Below, piece after piece: positions 60,101 to 64,000 of a DNA stretch of 64,000 nt (positions are counted from its first letter, which is position 1; the number at the start of each line of letters is the position of its first letter). Under the pieces are notes generated by a model that saw only the letters and a list, made by a program, of their open reading frames with translations, was not told where the DNA came from and did not search any database. This stretch comes from Dimorphilus gyrociliatus (lineage: Eukaryota; Annelida; Polychaeta; Dinophilidae): assembly GCA_904063045.1 (NCBI GenBank), contig CAJFCJ010000020.1:236425-300424 (forward strand). Direction: 5' to 3'. Position numbers and translations under genes: made by a program.

Positions 60101-63100
60101 CCATTCGGCGGACACTGGTTTACTAGAGTAAAATTCGACCTCAAATGACACTGATTTGCCTTCCATTACAGTTTGATTTTTTAGTTCCTTTTTAATTTGA
60201 GGTGGTTTTCGAGATATTTTTACATCTGAAATATGCGATATCAAAAAAGAATAATAACTTAATTTAGTAGGTAAATATACCTTCTACTTTTACAATGCAA
60301 GCTGTTTGAATTGAAGTTCTTCCATTTGTGGCTTTAGCCATTACCTTTCCAGAAAATTCTCTTGTAATATTAGCAATAGATAAGCAAGAGTAACCGTTAT
60401 CACTGTCAATGAAAATTTCATCTGTTGGCTCTAATCTTTTATCTTCACAAAACCAGCTAATCTTGAGAGGAATAGTGGATGCAAATTCACATTCTAATGT
60501 CAATTCGTCACCTTCTTTCAACTGTTATAATAAAATCATTATATGTAATAAATCTATATATATGTTTGTTATAATTTAAGGCTTTAAACGTACTGTAACA
60601 TCATGTAAAGGATGTTTTACTTCTGCAAGAGAACCTCTTGAGTTTGAAATTCTTCTTTCAGTTCTGAGAATAAGCAAATATATACTTCTTTATTAAATAA
60701 ATAGTGAAATTTTACCTTGAACTTTCAAAAACTTCGTCGATATCCGTAGATCTTCTTCGATCGGCACAATGAACATTTAACATGATAGAACATTCAGATT
60801 TTCCTGCAGAATTTTCCACTATACAAGTATAGTTTGCGGAATCACTAGCTTTAGCTGAGTCTATTCGCAAAAGACAAGCATTGTCTTCAATAAGATCTTT
60901 AAACCTTTTGTCCATGTTCCGGTTTGTGATAATTCGATCGTCCTTCAACCAGTTTACAGTACATTTGTTTAAAGAATTAACGAGACATCTCAATTCGATG
61001 GAATCTCCTTCTTTAGAACTTGTAGAGTATGATTTAGTTATAATATCGGGTTTTTTTATCATTTCTAAAATGATAATAGATTATGAAATATTTAATTACT
61101 TGTTCTTGATTGATTTTACTTACCTATAACAGTAATTTTGCATGAACACTGATCATTTCCATTTTTGGCACTTACGAAAAAGTCATATATTCCAGCACAT
61201 TTATGGGTCACTTGGTGAATTTCAATATTATAAACATTTCCTGACGAAGAACACTTTAAATTTGGTGATGAATTAGATATAGGTTTTTTATTGTGCATCC
61301 AGCGTATTTCAGGTTCAACACATGATGGATCAATTTCAACAGTTAATAAGCAAGTGCTACCTTCATCTATATTCTCATCATGAAGAGGCCTTAATATACA
61401 ACTTTCCAAAGGTTTAGCTGTATCAACATAATAAAAGTGTTTTATTTACGTTTTTTTGATTAGAATGAGTCTATAAATTATGTTTTAAAAGTCAAATAGT
61501 CAACTCATTCGGGACATTGATAAAATTTTGATATGTGAATTAGATATAATAAACATTGTAAGGTTAAAAAAAAAACTTTTTGACTAAAAAAAAAGTATCC
61601 GAATTTTAATTAAAGTATGTGGGAAAAAGAAAGAATTTATGATTATATAAATTAGAAATTTGGCCTATAAAGATAAAAAAAATTTCTTACAAAAGTATAA
61701 TTTTTTTGTTAACTTAAATTAAAAATATGCATATCTGGGTAGCTTCAAGTAAGAAACAAGCTCCATATTATAAAAATGATAAGAATCCGAAGAGTTTCAA
61801 GTAAGAAAGTAAAGTAATAAATTTACCAGCATAACAGTGTGAAATATGTTAAATATTCAATATTTCTATTAAATGAGTAAAGAAAGGAATCAATGGTACC
61901 CAGTTGAGAATGAATAGCAAAATACTATTAGACTTATTTTACTACGTATTCTATCCTATTTGTTAGCAATTATAAATAATTATATAGTGAAATATTTCCT
62001 CACGTTTAACGGAAAGTTTACAAGAGCAATTAATTTGAGCGTCTCCTTTCCTAACATATAACGAGTACAAGCCGTCATCTTCTGGAAAAAGTTCCTCAAA
62101 TATTAATCTGGCTATTTTACCATCAAATTCACTTCTAAAATAGTAAAAAAAACACCATTAACAGTCTGAAGCGTATTATAGTAGATAACAAACTTTATGG
62201 CGGAACCATCCACCCGAAATTCTGTATCATCTTCCTTAATCCATTTTATTTCTGCGTCATCACCGTTTTCTAATTGACAACACAATTGTGCAGATTCCGT
62301 ATCGATACCGAATATATCACTTAAGGGTTTAACAAACTTCATTGCTTCCTCATTAGCATTATCTAGAAGTTTATATTATAGCATATAACGCTAGCATAAA
62401 ATTCGCATTAAGCCGATTTATACCTTTGACAGTTAATTTACACAAACAGCTATCTTCTCCTGCGCTATTCACCGCCTTGCAGATATATGTTCCATCGTCA
62501 TCCGGATAAATTTCGGTGATAATTAAAGTGGCACGACCATCTTCAAAAACTTGTTTGAAATCTTTTGAATTTTCTAAGAGTTGTTCTCCGAAATACCATG
62601 TGATTGTTGGTTGTGGATTACCTAACAAAAACATCATTTATGACATAAAAACAACGACAAAAAACAAAAAAAATTTAGTTACCGGAAACGCAGCAAGATA
62701 ATTCAACGTTCTGTTCATGATCATTAGCTGTCAAATCCTGTAATTTAGATGAAAACTTCGGCTTTTGTTCGGCTTGTTGACTTCTACTTCGTCGGCTTCT
62801 TTTTACTAGTGTGAAAAAAGGAAAGTGTTAGGCATATGCAAATAAGGTCTACAATTGTCAACACTTACTATATAAATCTAAATTAGCCTTGGCTTCAACG
62901 GATCCTACAGTATTTGTTACTTTAACCCTGTATACCCCTCTGTCAGTCTCTTCTGTATTTACTATTTCAAGAACCTCGTAATCGGCGACTTGGTATACCT
63001 GTTATTCCAAATTGATTATAATCTTGATAGATGTTTCAAAGTTGAAATCAAAACAGACCATAAACTTATAACTGGCTCCAATTTCTCGGCCGTTTGGCGC

Positions 63101-63343
63101 AAACCATTGCACACTAGGTTTCGGATTGCCTTGAACCGATACTTTAAATTTTGCATTCTCCGATAGAGCAACGCTTTGATCTTGAAGACCTTCTATAATC
63201 ATTGGTAAGGATCTAAAGAGTACATAGAAATATTAAAAATTTTCAACTCTTTTTTTCAAGCACAAACCCATTTGTTGAATGAGAAAGCATTTTATTCGCT
63301 TGAATGGTTCTAGCTTCAAATTTCGAAGATTTTCCGTTTAAAG
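55877..63343 (-). CDS. MYLK/stretchin-like protein: nine Ig, FN3, kinase
   Basis: Twenty-one exons join in frame: 63268-63343, 63059-63212, 62869-62998, 62683-62805, 62424-62621, 62194-62362, 62004-62134, 61124-61417, 60716-61064, 60594-60663, 60281-60521, 59929-60225, 58556-59871, 57890-58043, 57484-57755, 57164-57405, 56817-57020, 56611-56749, 56327-56532, 56082-56231, 55877-56006; about 1680 codons. Seven I-set Ig domains come first, then a linker with four DFRxxL-like actin-binding motifs (DFRNVL, DYLSVL, DFREVL, DYKSLL), two more Ig, one FN3 and a Ser/Thr kinase (ACKVIKK, HLDLKPEN, DFGLA, APEIL). This matches myosin light chain kinase and relatives: actin-bound, phosphorylating myosin regulatory light chain. 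The first exon shown may be internal; an in-frame ATG is at 63290. The frame stops one codon after a possible donor, just past the kinase. Confidence 0.88.
57071..57110. repeat. (AC)n(AG)n microsatellite in a kinase-gene intron
   Basis: AC repeat running into a GA repeat, inside the intron between the exon ending FN3 and the exon carrying the glycine loop. Likely length-polymorphic. Confidence 0.9.
58044..58555 (-). other. longest internal intron of the 3' half of the MYLK-like gene
   Basis: 512-base AT-rich intron splitting the last Ig domain. Donor GTATGA, acceptor TTTTTCAG. Most other introns of the gene are under 100 bases. No alternative exon seen. Confidence 0.6.
61418..62003 (-). other. 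586-base intron of the MYLK-like gene
   Basis: AT-rich intron between the third and fourth Ig domains, donor GTGAGG after VK and acceptor ATACAG. It could house an alternative promoter, as MLCK genes often have, but no exon with an ATG is convincing. Confidence 0.5.
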
Positions 63344-64000
63344 CTAAAGTGAAAAAAATTGCACTTATTCAAAGGTAAAAAGTAAAACTATCTTCAAAGA
63401 GATTAAGTAAAAATTGAAATGTAATTGATATAAGTTTTTCCCATGCTTAGCAAAAACACACAAACGCAAAAATTTAAGTCGCTTGTTCTCTCTTTTCCAG
63501 TTTATTCTTTGTAAGCTATACAAATATCCTTGAATTTAAAAAAACACATATTAAACAAACTAACGTTAATTGAATTTGTTGAAGATTGTAAAAGTTGGAA
63601 CGCTAATATTTCGAATTCATCAACGTATTCTCCGATGACGTTTGACCCGGGTTAAGTAAAATTTAATGACATTTAACCATTGGCAATTAAAACCTGCTCT
63701 TCGGCGACATTACACAGACAAAACAGTCATATTCCCATTTTCAGCCGTTAAAAACCTTTCAATAACACTATTATGCTTACCTGAGATATTTCAATAGAAG
63801 CTGAGCGAAAAAATAGTGCAGCTTTGGCCAACACTTTTACTACAAATATTACAATACGAAAAAAAGTAGTCGATTTGAATACGCCTAGGAAGTAAAGTAG
63901 CTAATCGACTGGTCCTATTCGGTTATCATCACGTACTGGTTTTATTGATGATTATTAAGTAGATTACAAAAAAATTGTTAGGTAAATTCCGAAGAGCAAA
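63344..64000 (-). other. 5' side of the MYLK-like gene, possible leader exon
   Basis: On the minus strand a good donor (CTCAG followed by GTAAGC) ends at 63781. The frame upstream of it lacks an ATG, so it may be a non-coding leader exon spliced to 63343, in which case translation starts at the ATG at 63290. Alternatively the coding region continues beyond the window. Confidence 0.35.

Noticed and set aside
1-64000. CRISPR array, prophage, insertion sequence or operon
   Set aside because: Eukaryotic gene structure throughout; no direct-repeat/spacer array, transposase or integrase frame was seen. No reverse transcriptase or viral-like frame either.
1-64000. tRNA, rRNA or known microRNA genes
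   Set aside because: I found no tRNA-like T-loop/anticodon arrangement, rRNA stretch or familiar conserved microRNA seed by eye. A covariance-model scan would be decisive and was not possible.

Overview
This is nuclear DNA from an animal. It is AT-rich, with spliced genes (GT-AG introns, many only 57-130 bases long), animal developmental regulators and no bacterial-style operons. A homeobrain-type paired-class homeobox gene (a family not known from vertebrates), an FMRFamide-receptor-like GPCR, an achaete-scute-like bHLH, a single TEAD, an Id/emc HLH and a MYLK-like Ig/FN3/kinase protein point to an invertebrate bilaterian. The short introns and moderate gene density suggest a small-genome spiralian such as a compact annelid; that species-level guess is weak.

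Layout. 1-14 kb holds one intronless GPCR (1958-2986, +) and then about 11 kb of AT-rich DNA in which I see no gene. 14-22.5 kb is the homeobrain locus (+): three coding exons at 15137-20989, long introns and less AT-rich, TAAT-rich flanks that look regulatory. 26.1-29.0 kb has a single-pass membrane protein with Cys-rich repeats (-). 29-37 kb is an unusual non-coding landscape packed with CACCTG/CAGGTG E-boxes around a two-exon Id gene (32997-33446, -), with RFX X-box-like and E2F-like palindromes. 39.5-45.8 kb holds five further minus-strand features: a 68-residue putative GPI-anchored mini-protein (39483-39758), an aldo/keto reductase (40568-41865), a GPCR (43117-44124) and an ASCL-like bHLH (45241-45776). 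TEAD follows at 46969-48665 (-). A plus-strand type II glycosyltransferase is at 50317-51660, a minus-strand secreted Cys-rich protein at 53147-53737, and a large minus-strand MYLK-like gene fills 55877-63343, possibly extending past the window edge.

Shared biology. Several genes encode neural or developmental regulators: homeobrain (anterior brain patterning in other animals), ASCL-like bHLH (proneural type) and its natural antagonist class Id, and TEAD (Hippo-YAP output). The E-box-rich DNA around Id is where bHLH input would be expected. A recurrent motif AGATGGCGC, matching the core of the animal CTCF motif, occurs mainly in intergenic positions and twice as inverted pairs.

The most notable items are: the E-box field around Id, the inverted AGATGGCGC pairs, the tiny two-exon anchored mini-protein, four DFRxxL-like actin-binding motifs in the MYLK-like protein together with the apparent loss of everything after its kinase, and a membrane protein with a duplicated unknown extracellular module. 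All exon joins were made by eye from reading frames and GT/AG sites and are unconfirmed by transcripts.
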